Origin: Nyssa sinensis | Taxonomy: Eukaryota; Streptophyta; Magnoliopsida; Cornales; Nyssaceae | Assembly: GCA_008638375.1 (NCBI GenBank) | Contig: CM018051.1 | Coordinates: 7,594,418 to 7,658,417 of the forward strand | Reading direction: 5' to 3' | Length of the DNA stretch: 64,000 nucleotides | In this document: piece by piece, positions 35,502 through 47,511 of the stretch | Layout of the letters: each line of letters starts with the position of its first letter | Numbering within the stretch: the first letter of the stretch is position 1 | The notes under the pieces: model-generated | Told to the model about the DNA's origin: nothing | What the model saw: the letters and a program-made list of their open reading frames with translations, nothing else | Database searches by the model: none | Translations under genes and position numbers: made by a program

Positions 35502-35531
35502 TTGGGGTTGGGGTTGGGGTTGGGGTTGGGG
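35502..35531 (+). repeat. (TTGGGG)5 repeat
   Basis: Five perfect TTGGGG units. Able in principle to form a G-quadruplex on the plus strand. It also gives the Pro-Thr repeat in a short minus-strand ORF, which is not a gene. Confidence 0.9.
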
Positions 35532-36080
35532 AAGGGACACCTTGCCCGTTCCCATTCCTAGACACTAGTACATTATATTAGGGTGATAACCTAATGTGGT
35601 CCCAATTACCATTCCTTAACTCCGGGAGACGGATCAGTTAGTCTTGAAATCTCTTACAAAGTTATTTTTTAATGAGAAATTTTGGATCGAATCCCCATTT
35701 CTTCTAAGAGTCAGTCACTACTCACTTTGATAAGATTACTTATGTCGAAAAAACAGTAATCTCTACTTGACCGAGGATGAATAATAGCTCAAAGGGTTGG
35801 ATATCATGCAAGAAAAAAAAAAACTACTACATCAGGGTCCGTAGTACCAAAAGTAATCCGACAAAAATTCTAAGACACATGACATTGCATTTTTAAAAGC
35901 CCGAAGGTCGAGAATTCAAGAAATATGTTGTATAGGTTAAAGCTTCATCAATTATTTGAAATACACTGGTTTATGATTTTGAGAAGAAATTATTCCATGT
36001 ACTTATCAGGCTCGTGAGCTTTGATGATTGTGATGTCTTTATTCCTGAGTTCTACAATTTTTCATTGATTAAATGGTAAA

Positions 36081-36109
36081 GATGTTTTTTTTTTTTTTTT
36101 TTTTTTTTT
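36081..36109. repeat. poly-T tract
   Basis: Nearly 30 T residues in a row. Possibly the A-tail of a degraded retroposon in antisense, or simple slippage; no retroposon body is recognised next to it. Confidence 0.7.
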
Positions 36110-36284
36110 CTGCCAAGCAAATGAGGTATTAAGGTAATCTCAGTGTTCGACTAATTTTTCTTTTTCTATGCAAGACTATCGTCTCCCAATGTCTTATAAC
36201 ACTTGAACTATTAGCTTTGACAGATAATTATTTCCAAGAATGCAAACAGTGAGAATACCTTGAATACCTTCTCCCTTCATGTAT

Positions 36285-36555
36285 CTTTATCCCCTCAGTT
36301 AAGTCCTTCATTAATCAACGCCATTTCTGAGTCCGTGTACCTAATTTCTTTTTCAAAATCACTGTTATGTCCAAAACTGTCACTATTGCTTATGAAGTTT
36401 AAGTTAGGATTAGAGATCCTGTTTATGACTGTGTTGCTCATATCTTTGCCTCTTGTAGCAACAGGTTATTAATTTTATTTTTTAAAACTACTGTTTTATC
36501 CAATTTTTTCTTCATTGTCAAAATGTTATAAATACTTAGATAACTTAATTTTCAT

Positions 36556-36586
<31 letters not shown>

Positions 36587-36760
36587 CAAGAGTTAATTTT
36601 TTTTGGTTTCTGTAAAAAAAAAAAAAAACACGAAATTGACCCGAACCAACGTAAAATATCCGATTCGGATTTAGTCGGGTGCAATAATGTACGGTTTCGG
36701 TTTTATCTTTTTAGAACCGTATAAGGTCGGGTTGGTTTCGGTTTTTATCTTTTTAAAACA
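36285..36760. repeat. dispersed repeat carrying an LBD-like fragment, partner 62505-62960
   Basis: Near 88 percent similar by eye to the later stretch, starting at TATCCCCTCAGTTAAGTCC and running past a TA microsatellite (about 36558-36586) and GGTCGGGTTGGTTT. The two lie collinear with the repeat at 34780 and 61955, so they are paralogous segments or copies of one transposon. Confidence 0.8.
36376..36464 (+). pseudogene. LBD (LOB-domain) gene fragment A
   Basis: The plus-strand frame reads TVTIAYE, a stop-containing gap, then VRIRDPVYDCVAHIF, followed by GT at 36465. This matches the last part of the LOB domain in plant LBD transcription factors, where a YEA.AR.RDPVYGCV motif is conserved and an intron commonly follows a few residues later. 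The upstream CX2CX6CX3C zinc block is not present. The fragment cannot work as a transcription factor. Assignment rests on motif memory, not a search. Confidence 0.6.
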
Positions 36761-38773
36761 GTATAAGGACACTCATATGATTTGTTCCAATTAATTAATA
36801 AATCACTTGTAATTTTTCTTTAAATTCTAAATTAAAACTAATTTTTTTTCATTAATTTTAAAAACACTTTTTAACACATCAGCAGATAATAACAAAAAAT
36901 AGATAGCTATTATAAATACTAAAAGCATTTCTCATACTCAAATTATAATAAAAATAATATAACATGACAGTCACATATATAATTTATGCTTATGTGTTGT
37001 GTGCAGAGAGAGAAAAGAAACGAAGGCTGCGCATCGATAGTGATTTAGATAAAATTTTTTAAAAAATATTTTTATAAATTTTGTAATTAAATTTTTAAAA
37101 ATTGTAAAAATATATTTTGATATAATAATTTAAATTATAAAAAATTAAAATTAATAACTTGTCAAACGCGTATTGATAGAGTTAACGGAATACGTGAATG
37201 GTTTAAATTACCCCTTAATTAAATATTAATATTTTAATTCCAAAAAATATTTTTGTGAATGGCATAATTATATTCTCTCTCTAACTTTATCTTTGCTTTA
37301 TCTTTATCTGTCTGCAACTGAGAACTACCCCTCCTTCATCCTTATCTCTATTTTATCTCAATAACAATCTAATTCCTAACAATCAAAGAATTTACAAAAT
37401 CAATTCCTCTCTATTCTTTATAAAATCCTTTTTAATCCATGCAAGAACAAGATGCAACCATTTATATTTTCAAATTTCAAGTTGTCTTTGGCCCATCTCT
37501 CTGTAACTCTACGTACAGTTCTCTTCGCTATGGTCACGAGTGTTGCTGGATATCACGGTTCTGACCGTGACCGTGGAGGTGCCTGTTCATGTGGCGAAGG
37601 CAATGGTGGAAAGAGTTAATCATGTGTTATATATATATACACACACACACACACGCGTTATATACAAGGATTAGAGAGTGCAAGAGGCTTTGTTGCTTGA
37701 GGGTGGCGACTGTTCGGGTACTGGGGTTTACACGATTGAATTTGATGAGGTTGTAGTCCATTTTTTTCTAAAATTGAATTTTTCTCTCTCTAAAGATTGA
37801 ATCTAAGTTTTTTTTTCTCCAATGGTTTGGGTTTGTTTGGAACCTTTTATGAGTTTTGGTTTGTTTGGCAATTGTTTGGTTTTCTATAGTTGTTTGGTTT
37901 TTACAATTAATCTTTCTTCATATTGTGGTGACTGAGATTATGATACTAATTCTATTTGGAGCAACCAAATTATCAATAAAAATACAAGACTTGAAGCAAA
38001 TGGCTTGGAGCACCCATTTGCAGTCAATATATGTATATATACACACACAACCCACCATTGGAGCTATGTTACAGAGGTTGAAGCAAATGAGTTTCTCTCT
38101 CTTTTACTCTATCTTTCTCTCTCTACTTATTCTTTATCACTTTTTTTTTTCTAGTTGAGCAAGATTGAAATTATGTATATCTTGTACTCAATGTGTCTGT
38201 TATACATGTAAGATTATATTTGGTTCACTGTTAAAACTCACAGAATGTGGTCTGCCATTGGAGCTCTAGTACAGAGCTTGAAGTAAAAATGAGTCTGTTT
38301 CTCTTTAACTCTTTAAATTGTTTCAGATGCCTAATCATAGGTGCATTGCCGATTCATACACATGGTACTCTAATTAATGATTGTTTATCATTCAGTGTTA
38401 AAATCTTACTAAATTAGAGAAAGAAAGAGTAAGGAGATAAGTTAGAGTGAGAGTACGTGGGAAAGAAATTGAGAGGCAAATGAGTTTCAGCCTAGAAAAG
38501 AGAAAACTAGGCATTTATAAATGTTAGGATTCTAATTTTTAAGAAATATTATTTTATTATTTTAAAATTATTTTAATTTTTTATATTATTTTTATTTAAT
38601 TGTAAATCATATTTATATTAAGTGTAATAAAAGGTAGTTTTAAAAATTCATATGTTAAAAGTACGTTGACTTTTTAAATAAAATTCTTAAAATGGGACAC
38701 TACAAAATGAAATAAAAATTTCTTAAAATGGGACGAAGAAAGTAACACTTATATCAGCAATTACTGTTTTGAG

Positions 38774-38855
38774 TCACTGATGACTCTTGAGGGTAAGAGT
38801 AGATTATTATTAATTCACTGATGACTCTTGAGGGTAAGAGTAGATTATTATTAAT
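38774..38855. repeat. 41-bp tandem duplication
   Basis: TCACTGATGACTCTTGAGGG...ATTAAT occurs twice in a row (38774-38814, 38815-38855) without a difference. Confidence 0.9.
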
Positions 38856-39729
38856 ATTAAAAAATTAAGGAGTGTAATCTAATTTAAAAAATTAGAAGGA
38901 TATTATATATAATTATTAAAAATTTTAAAAATAATCAAGTGTTATAACTTTTAAGATATATTTTAATAAAAAAAACTAAATAATATATATATAACAAATT
39001 TTTTAATTTAAAAAAATTATAAAATTTTTTAATTTATTTAGAATGTCTAAAAAATAAAATTTTACTTTATAAAATATTATATTTTTTTGAGATTAAAAAT
39101 TTTATTTTATATATTTTATACATTTTTTGATTTTTTTTATAAAAATTTAATAATATTAAAATAAAAATTTAGTATTAAATATTTTGTATTAAAAAATTTT
39201 CTTTTAAATTTTTTAGATAAGAAAATATAACATAAACTTTTTAAATTAAAAAATATATATTTTAGATATTTGTTTATATTTTTTCTTATAATATATGTAT
39301 ATATATAAAAGGACAAAACGCGTGTTAATAACAGCTCACCATCGTTCTTTTGCACCATAAACAAAGTGATACATCCAATCTAACAGTTATGACAAGAGTC
39401 AATCAGTTGACACAGTTAGATGGCCGGAACCGTTAAATAGAAGCCCCCAAATTGTCGCACACTGCTAGAATTCTTGACTGAGATTGTACGCCGGCGTCTC
39501 TCAATGCAACTCTTTTTTATGTTTTATTAAAAACAAATTAATCATACTTTATTATTATTATTTTTTAATGCAGGATATATGAGACTAATAAATGTGCACA
39601 ACACTAAATTCTTACCCACAATGTTTCATACGCTTTGGTGTAGAGGTAAGGTGTCCCCAAAATTTTTATCCGGAATTGTTTTCACATGCTTAAGTGTAGA
39701 GATAAGGTGACTCTAAAAGTTATTAGCAA

Positions 39730-39905
39730 AAACAATTTTAAACGGGTTAAGGGTATCGACACGTCTAATCTATTTAATAAATGAATTTGGTTTGAGTTTT
39801 AAAATTTGACACGATTGATTAATAGTTTCGGATTGAGATTAACACATTTTTTGAAATATGTATACATTGAGACAATCTGAACACGACATTATAATATGAA
39901 TTGAC
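39730..39905. repeat. dispersed repeat related to 34505-34680
   Basis: Same order of motifs (GACACGT, TTTAATAAATG, TTAATAGT, GAATTGACA) at clearly diverged identity. Confidence 0.5.
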
Positions 39906-41072
39906 ACTCCTACCCAAAGTCTCTCACAATTACACTTATTTTTCCTAAAATTTTTGATATTACGCTGACTTTTATTTTATCTGACAAATTATAAATATCT
40001 CTCTTCAGTCAAATTTTTTTTTCCTAAATGATAAAATTGCCCTTCATATTTTTTTTTTTTTAATTTTGAACAATTTTTTTGCACTTTTTTTTTTTATAAA
40101 AAACTAATTTAAAGTTAACAACTTATTTTTATTTTATTTAAAAAATAAATAAATTTAAAGTTTTAATTAATATTAATTTAAAAATTAAAAAAATTAGTCA
40201 AAAGTAATATAAAAGAAATGAAGTTAGTTGGATAAGAAAAACTCTAAAAGAATTTGGTCCCACGTTTGGCGGTTGGCTTTCACATCACAGTCTCTAAAAA
40301 CGCGAAAGTCTTTTTTATTTTAACTATATGGCAAGAATAAAAGTGGCATCTTTCTTCCGTTTTGCTTTTTGCGTTCGGCATCATGTATAATACTTTTTCA
40401 CTTTTTTCCTTCGATTTCTTTTTTTCTAATAACATTGTACTAAGCCTTTTGTACATATAATTCTTTACCACAAAGTAGCTTTGCATATTGGATCCAAGCT
40501 TGACAAGAGTCACGGTATAACATTTGAATCAATATAAAATAATTTTGTTAAATTAATATAATATTACATGTGATCAAATATATTTCATTTTATCTAATAA
40601 AAAATAAAGGGTATAATTGATATTACATAATAAAAAATTATTTTAAAATAATTTTTACTAAACACAAAACTGATAAAATTTGCTAAGAATCAAGTTTATT
40701 GATCATAGTTAATTAACTGTACTAATGACATTTTTTAACATAAGTAAGATGTTATGTTTATGTTTTAACAAATCAAACATTTTATCTAAAGTAATTACAA
40801 GATGTCATTAACTTGGTCTAAACACGGCTTCTGTCTAAGATTGGACTAAGAAATAGGGGAGAGTGAGGCACTGAGGCATAAGGCAAGAAGGATTGGGTGG
40901 CGCGCCGGGGGGGGGGGGAGATTAGATTACTATTATGTACTTGATTGACTAAGTAAATTATTGAAAAAAGTTGGTCATTTTAGTCTTTTGACAGAAAAAG
41001 AGCCACCGGTTCAATCTTTCTTTCAAGTCACACTTCCAATCACATACTTGGCATTTTTCATGAACAATAGAA

Positions 41073-41106
<34 letters not shown>

Positions 41107-41604
41107 TTCTTGTTTTTTAATGAACCGAACCGCGATACTGACCCGTTCAAGTCCAATCGAGTCCCCGGTTTCACGCGGGTTTTATCTGTTTTTGACACGA
41201 GGTTGTAAGGCAGATCACGGACGATACGATACTTCGAAAAATTTATAAGCACATCTATAGATCGATACGTTAGTTGACGTATCAATTGTAATTTATATAA
41301 ATAAATAAATAATAAACGCATTAAAAAATTTTTTAAAAAAAAAAACTTTGTCAAATTGAACTGGGTTTTCTTAACTTATCTTTCTCAGTACTGAACAATC
41401 ATAGTTTCATTTTCAGGTAATGAATTCATCACAACAATCATAGCAACACCAACAGGTAAGAACAAAAAGATCCGTTTACGATCCGACAACCAAAAGGGGT
41501 TGGAGGATAGTTTCGACTAATTACTAAAAACAAAAACATCCAACATGAAAGAGCACAAACAAGTGATCACATAACTGAAGTGGCAGCCAAGTACGATGAT
41601 GCTT

Positions 41605-41823
41605 TTAAGTTTCTGCTTTTTCACGGCGGCAGAGAAACATGTGGAAGATACACTGGCAGGCGAGCTTCGACTTATGGAAGAAGCCTGAGAAGATCCGACG
41701 TTTGACAGACCCTCGAACAGGAGTCTCGAAGCGGCACATTTTGCTTTTGTCGCTCTTGCCTAAAGTTGCGTTTTTTGAATTTGATTTGAGCTTCATGGAT
41801 TTCCCCATTGCAGTCTTGTCCAT
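41605..41823 (-). CDS. small basic 72-aa ORF of unknown function, copy 2
   Basis: ATG 41823 to TAA 41605. One base differs from copy 1 over 219, replacing Ala by Ser after ETPVRG. The C-terminal Cys segment and Lys-rich N-terminus are unchanged, and the upstream TATA box is kept (about 41953-41960). No known family recognised. Near-identity here is not by itself evidence of selection, because the blocks are young. Confidence 0.4.
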   Translation of the reverse strand: MDKTAMGKSMKLKSNSKNATLGKSDKSKMCRFETPVRGSVKRRIFSGFFHKSKLACQCIFHMFLCRREKAET

Positions 41824-41952
41824 ATATATCTGGGTAAGGAATTGAGGATGTTTCAGATGGAGAAGCAGCTCTTATCGCCTGCCGTAGAGAGAGGGTTTTG
41901 GAGGAGTAGGGAGCTGAGAGAGAGGTAAGGAGGAGAGGGTGCGTTGGTGCCG

Positions 41953-41960
41953 TATATATA
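41953..41960 (-). promoter_or_regulatory. TATA box upstream of small ORF, copy 2
   Basis: TATATATA directed at the small ORF, with one more GCGTTGGT unit beside it than in copy 1. Confidence 0.45.
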
Positions 41961-42199
41961 GATTGGTGCGTTGGTGCGTTGGTGCGTTGGGAACTTGGGG
42001 GTAACTTCCGCGAAGCTTCCTTCATGGATGGAAAAAAGTAAAAGTGTGAAGTCAATGCGGATGACTAAACTGGATCACAAAGTGTGTGAAAACGAGAAAT
42101 TTATATTTAATCCATTTTAATTTTTTTATGGACAAAATTTCATCTTTGGTGTTACCAGCATGTACTGTGTTGCACTTGATTATGTCTCCTATATATTTC

Positions 42200-42655
42200 A
42201 CTATTTTAATATGATAATTTTAGTAGTAATTAAAAATAAAAGTGGAGTTCTTTTAATTAAGAAATTCTGCGTGGTTCAACTGTTGAATTCTTATTTCTTA
42301 TTTTATATTTTAGTAGAAATTATAAATAAAAATGAAGTTCTTTTAATTAAGAAATTCTACCTGATTAAACTGTTGAATTCTTAACTCTTCTTTTTATATT
42401 TTAGTATTTTAATATGATAATTTTAATAGAAATTAAAAATAAAAATGAAGTTATTATAATTTTAAAATTTTACGTGATTAACTTGTTGAATTGATGACTT
42501 TTTCGTTATATTTTAGTATTTTAATATGATAATTTTTTAAAAAATTTTAAAATAAAAATAAAGCTCTTTTAATTAAAAAATTCTACGTCAATAAACTGTT
42601 GAATTCACGACTCTTCCTATATATTTTAGTATTTTAATATGACAATTTTAGTAAA
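42200..42655. repeat. degenerate AT-rich tandem repeat, copy 2
   Basis: Counterpart of 5820-6275, with the same four diverged units and a few substitutions. Confidence 0.7.
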
Positions 42656-42888
42656 ACAATTATACTTTTGCAAGTTGGGAGTTGGACAACCCAACAATTA
42701 ATTGGAAAATCATTGACTTGTCCCTTTTCTTGACTTGGAAATGCTAGTACTAATAGGTGGGATCAGGATGATCCTCTCCCATGCCATCTTTGGACAGGCA
42801 AACACGCTGCAGTGGCTTTCAACCCATCAACTGGCTTGATTTTATATCCCTCTTTCGCTTTTTGTATCTTTCATTTCGTTTTCTGGCT

Positions 42889-43161
42889 TGAAAAATGAAA
42901 GAAGAATTCATTGAACTTACTCTTATATTTAAAATAGCACGTGTACAAAATTTATATAGACTAGAGTACATAAGCCTATAATTAATACACCATCTATATG
43001 AAATGTACCATACATATATCACCCATAAATACATGCAAGAACCCAAAATATAAATAAAGACATACATGGTTAATACTATAAATGCATGAACATAATAATA
43101 ATAAAAAACTTTAACAAAACTTAAAAGACAAGACTCCAAAAGTCAAGTTTAATATTCAGCA
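42889..43161 (-). repeat. truncated 3' LTR of copia element A, copy 2
   Basis: Same truncation point as in copy 1. The adjoining polypurine tract is interrupted here (AAGGGTGG instead of AAGGGGGG). Confidence 0.75.
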
Positions 43162-45180
43162 CCACCCTTAAAACTTAATCTTTCTTGATAACTCCAAGCA
43201 ATGTCCGAAGCTTGTGAAAAATATCATATTTGAGAGGCTTTGTGAATATGTCTGCAATCTAATCTTGGGACTTGACAAACTCCAGCGTACTTTCTTCTTT
43301 GTATCAATATGCTTACTTCGATTATGAAACACTAGATTTTTGGCTAGTGCTATTGCCGATTTGTTGTCAATAAAAATTTTCGTTGCTTCCTTTTGTTCCA
43401 ATCGAAACTTCTTCATCCAATTTCTAAGGCAAATTGCATAGCATGTGCATAACGTAGCAACAACATGCTCGGCTTCACAAGTTGATAGTGCCACTATTGG
43501 TTGCTTCTTTAAACTCTATGTAAAAGCATTATTTCCCAAGTAGAAAACAAAGCCCGTAGTGCTTTTTCGATTATCCAAACTTCCAGCCCAGCCACTATCA
43601 CAATATCCAACAAGTTTAAACTCATCAGAAAATGAGTAGAATAGGCCAAAGTCAAGTGTGCCCTTAATATACCGAAGTATTCTTTTGGCGGCCTTGAGAT
43701 GAATTGTGGTAGGTGTTTCCATAAATCGACTGACTAAACCAACACCAAATAGAATATATGGCCTTGTACATGTCAAGTATCACAGACTTCCAACTAGGCT
43801 TTTGCAAACAGTTGCATCAATATTTTCACCATCTTCATGCTTTGACAGTTTAACTCCACATTCCACAAGGGTGTTTACAAGCTTGCAGTCACTCATCTTA
43901 AATCTCTTGCGAATTTCTTTTGCATAATTCTCTTGAGAAATAAATATCCCTTCCTCCATTTGCTTCACTTCAATGCCAAGGTAATAAGCCATCATTCCAA
44001 TATCAGTCATATCAAATTCTTGTATCATGACTTTCTTAAATTCTTTAAACATATTTGGATTATTGCCTGTAAAAATTAAACCATCCACATGCATACAAAC
44101 CACCAAAATATCTCTATTTTCATGTATCTTAGCATGAAGAACATGATCATGAGGGCATCTAGAAAAATCACGTTCAATAAAGTATTTGTCAATTCTGTTG
44201 TTCCATGCTCTTGGTCCTTACTTTAAGCCATACAAGGCTTTTCTCAGCTTAATAACTTTATCTTTACGGCCTTTAATCATATACTCCATGGGTTGTTCAA
44301 TATACACTTCTTCTTCAAGAAATCCGTTCAAAAAAGTAGATTCGACATCCATTTGATAAACCTTCAACTTATTCTCTGCTGTAAGAGTAAGTATCAATCG
44401 TATAGTTTCTAAACGAACAACAGGCGTAAATACCTCTTCATAGTCAATTCCAGCACGTTGACTATAACCTTTAGCAACTAACTTTGCTTTATATCTTTCC
44501 ACATCTCCTTTGACATTCTTCTTCACTTTATACACCCATTTTACTCCAACGGCCTTTTGTCATTTGGGTAAAGTTGTTAGCTCCCATGTTTCATTCTTTT
44601 CAATGGCTTTGATCTCTCTATCCATAGCTTTTCTCTGTTTCTCTTCTTGTTGAGCTTCTTCAAAATTCACAAGTTCAAAATCAGCAAAGAAACAAAATAA
44701 GTTCAATGGTTCATTTTCTTCACAAATATCTTTGAGGCTTTAGAAACGAGCCCCTCTCTCACTTGAGCTCTCTTTTGATGATGATGATTCATGATGAGAA
44801 GAAGATGCTTATGATAGAGGTGTAGTTGGTTATTGTGATGCTTCAATAAGTTCTTGTGGTGCCTCAACCATTGATTGCTCTTCTTCAAAAATAGGAAAGA
44901 AATCAAATTTTTTCCCTTCTTAAGTATTCGATTCCCACATGTCTTCTTCATTAAATTTCAAATCTCGACTGACAATAGTCTTCCCAGTGATGTGATTGTA
45001 GAGCTTATAACCATTGGAGCTTGCATCATAATCAATAAAAATATATTTTTCACTCTTATAATTTAACTTTGACCTTTCTTGATCTGGAATATGCACAAAT
45101 GCAATGCTCCCAAATATACGCAAATGTGAGACATTGAGCTTCTTTCCACTCCAAGTTTTTTGTGGTGTCATGTTTGCTAC
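43162..45180 (-). pseudogene. copia element A pol, 3' part, copy 2
   Basis: Integrase tail (44920-45180), reverse transcriptase (44218-44535, 43780-44106, 43516-43776) and RNase H (43168-43494), in the same broken state as copy 1: a stop after ALYGLK at about 44218 and HVDG in place of YVDD at 44080-44091. Sharing these defects with copy 1 shows that the element died before the block was copied. Confidence 0.9.
45178..45180. repeat. CACTA target site duplication TAC, left
   Basis: TAC directly before CACTACAAG; repeated at 56610-56612. CACTA elements make 3-bp duplications. Confidence 0.9.
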
Positions 45181-45190
45181 CACTACAAGA

Positions 45191-45595
45191 AAAGGCACTA
45201 TTAGCGACGCACGTGTGGGAAAATGCGTCGCTAATGATATTTTGCGACGCACACCTGCGCGTCGCTAACGTCGCCACAAATATTGGCGTCGCTAATAGTA
45301 TTGGCAACGCACACACCTCTGAGCGTCGCTAAAAGAAACTATTAGCGACGTACAAATGGTGTCGCTAATAATTGAGAATGGGCGTCGCAAATAATATAAA
45401 TAGAGTCAAGAGCGTCGCTGAAAGATATTATTAGCGACGCACACTTGGTCGTCGCTAATACTATCTTTTAGCGACGCTCCAAGTGTGCGTCGCTAAAAGG
45501 TACTATTAGCGACACACAGAGTGTGTCGCTAATAGTGAATTAACATTGTTATTTCTTTACTTTTAGTGATGCCTTTCTGTGCATCGCTAAAGGTT
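45191..45595. repeat. CACTA 3' subterminal repeats, copy 2
   Basis: As in copy 1, with the exact 18-base inverted repeat at 45431-45448 and 45479-45496. Confidence 0.88.
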
Positions 45596-46047
45596 TTTTT
45601 TTTTGCCCGTTTTTCAACCATGTTTGCTTTGTTTTCTTTGTTGTTTTATTCCTGTTTAAACCTGTATCAATCATCTTGATATACAATAAAATCAAAACAT
45701 TCTGAAATGAATATATTAAAAAAGAAAAATACATTCATATATATATATTATACTAATTGCGTACATTTGTAAAAGTACAATTTAACAATAAATAGAAAAA
45801 TAAAAAATTGTCTCAAAACATATAACTACAAATGTCCATGAAAAGAAAAAAAAAAAACAAATAAAAATAATAAATCTCGATGCAAAACATAAAGACGGCG
45901 GCGCAATAATCCCGATCAATCTGAAAGAAAAATCAAATGGTATATATTACAACAATTATTAAATATATATCAAATATAGAATGTGAATAGTTTAATTTTT
46001 TTTTTTTTTTTTTTTGCATACATAAATAATAAGAACGACATAAAGTA

Positions 46048-47420
46048 GCATAAGTTATAAACCACTGATCCGAACTGATTTCTGTAAGTTCGTGCAAGTC
46101 TATTTTGTCATTTGTGAGGTGTTTGATGGGGTTTCGAGATAGTTAGGCCGATATCCGGCATTTTGGTCCGTCAAAACTCCAAAATGGGCCTTTTCAGAGC
46201 AAAAACTTGCATAAGTTTTAAACCGGGCATCCGAACCCAATGCCGTAAGTTCGTGCAAGTCAATTTTATCATTTGTGAGGTGTTTTATGGGATTTTGGGG
46301 TGGTTAGGCCGATATCCAAAGTTTTGGTATGTCAAAACCCCAAAATGGGCCTTTTTGGAGCTGAAACTTGCATAAGTTTCAAACCGGGTATCCGAACCGA
46401 GTTTCGTAAGTTCGTGCAAGTGTATTTTATCATTTGTGAGGTGTTTGATGGGGTTTTGGGCTCGTTTGGTTGATATCCGGTATTTTGGCCTGTCAAAACT
46501 CCAAAATGGGCATTTTTGGAGCTGAAACTTGCATAAGTTTCAAACCGGGCATCCGAACCGAGTGCTGTAAGTTCGTGCAGGTGTATTTTATTATTTGGGA
46601 GCTGTGTGATGGGGTTTCGGGGTTGTTAGGCCGATATCCAAAGTTTTGGTCTGTCAAAATCCCAAAATGGGCCTTTTTGGAGCTGAAACTTGCATAAGTT
46701 TCAAACCGGGCATCCGTACCGAGTGTCGTAAGTTCGTGCAAATGTATTTTATCATTTATGAGGTGTTTGATGGGGTTTTGGGCTCGTTTGGTTGATAACT
46801 GGTATTTTAGTCTGTCAAAACTCCAAAATGGGCCTTTTCAGAGCTGAAACTTGCATAAGTTTCAAATCGGGCATCCGAACCGAGTGCCGTTAGTTCGTGC
46901 AAGTGTATTTTATCATCTTTGAGGTGTTTGATGGGGTTTTGGGGTGGTTAGGTCGATATCCGGGGTTTTGGTCTATCAAAACCCCAAAATGGGCCTTTTT
47001 GGACCTAAAACTTGCATAAGTTTCAAACCGGGCATCCGAACCGATTACCGTAAGTTCGTGCAAGTCTATTTTATCATTTGTGAGGTGTGTGATGGGGTTT
47101 CGGTGTAGTTAGGCCGATATCTGACATTTTGGTCTGTCAAAACCCCAAATGGGCTTTTTTGAAGCTGAAATTTGCATAAGTTTCAAACCGGGTATCCGAA
47201 CTCAGTGCCGTAAGTTCGTGCAAGTGTATTTTATCATTTGTGAGGTGTGTGATGGGATTTCGGTGTAGTTAGGCCGATATCCAAAATTTTGGTATGTCAA
47301 AACCTCAAAATGAGCCTTTTTGGACCTGAAACTTGCATCCTTATATAATTAAATAAGTTCGTGCAAGTCTATTTTTATATGTGAAGTGTCATGCGGTTTG
47401 TAGGCCGTTAGGCCAAAATA
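46048..47420. repeat. 161-bp tandem satellite, 8 units, copy 2
   Basis: Marker GCATAAGTT at 46048, 46209, 46370, 46531, 46692, 46853, 47014 and 47174, with the last CTTGCAT at 47335. It lacks the three-unit higher-order duplication of copy 1. Confidence 0.95.
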
Positions 47421-47511
47421 TTTTAAGGGGTTTTACGTAACATTTTCTATAAATAATAAATTAACCAAAGTAAATAATTTTAAAAACTTACCAAGGCTGA
47501 TCCGAGCCTCC

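Larger units (their letters stand above)
36770..40937. other. gene-free AT-rich DNA
   Basis: No supported gene. Contains TA/CA microsatellites near 37628-37660 and 38030-38050, a short tandem duplication, a dispersed repeat, and a run of 12 G after GGCGCGCC (40907-40918) shortly before the duplicated block begins. Confidence 0.55.

Noticed and set aside
35371..35565. Minus-strand ORF with a Pro-Thr repeat
   Set aside because: The repeat is only the translation of (TTGGGG)5.
37450..37620. Gene-like stretch with short coding potential around ATGCAAGAACAAG
   Set aside because: Frames close quickly and no family is recognised; left as gene-free DNA.
41672..42055. 127-codon minus-strand ORF overlapping the small ORF
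   Set aside because: It is open only in copy 2, is broken in copy 1, and covers the CT-rich leader in a different frame.
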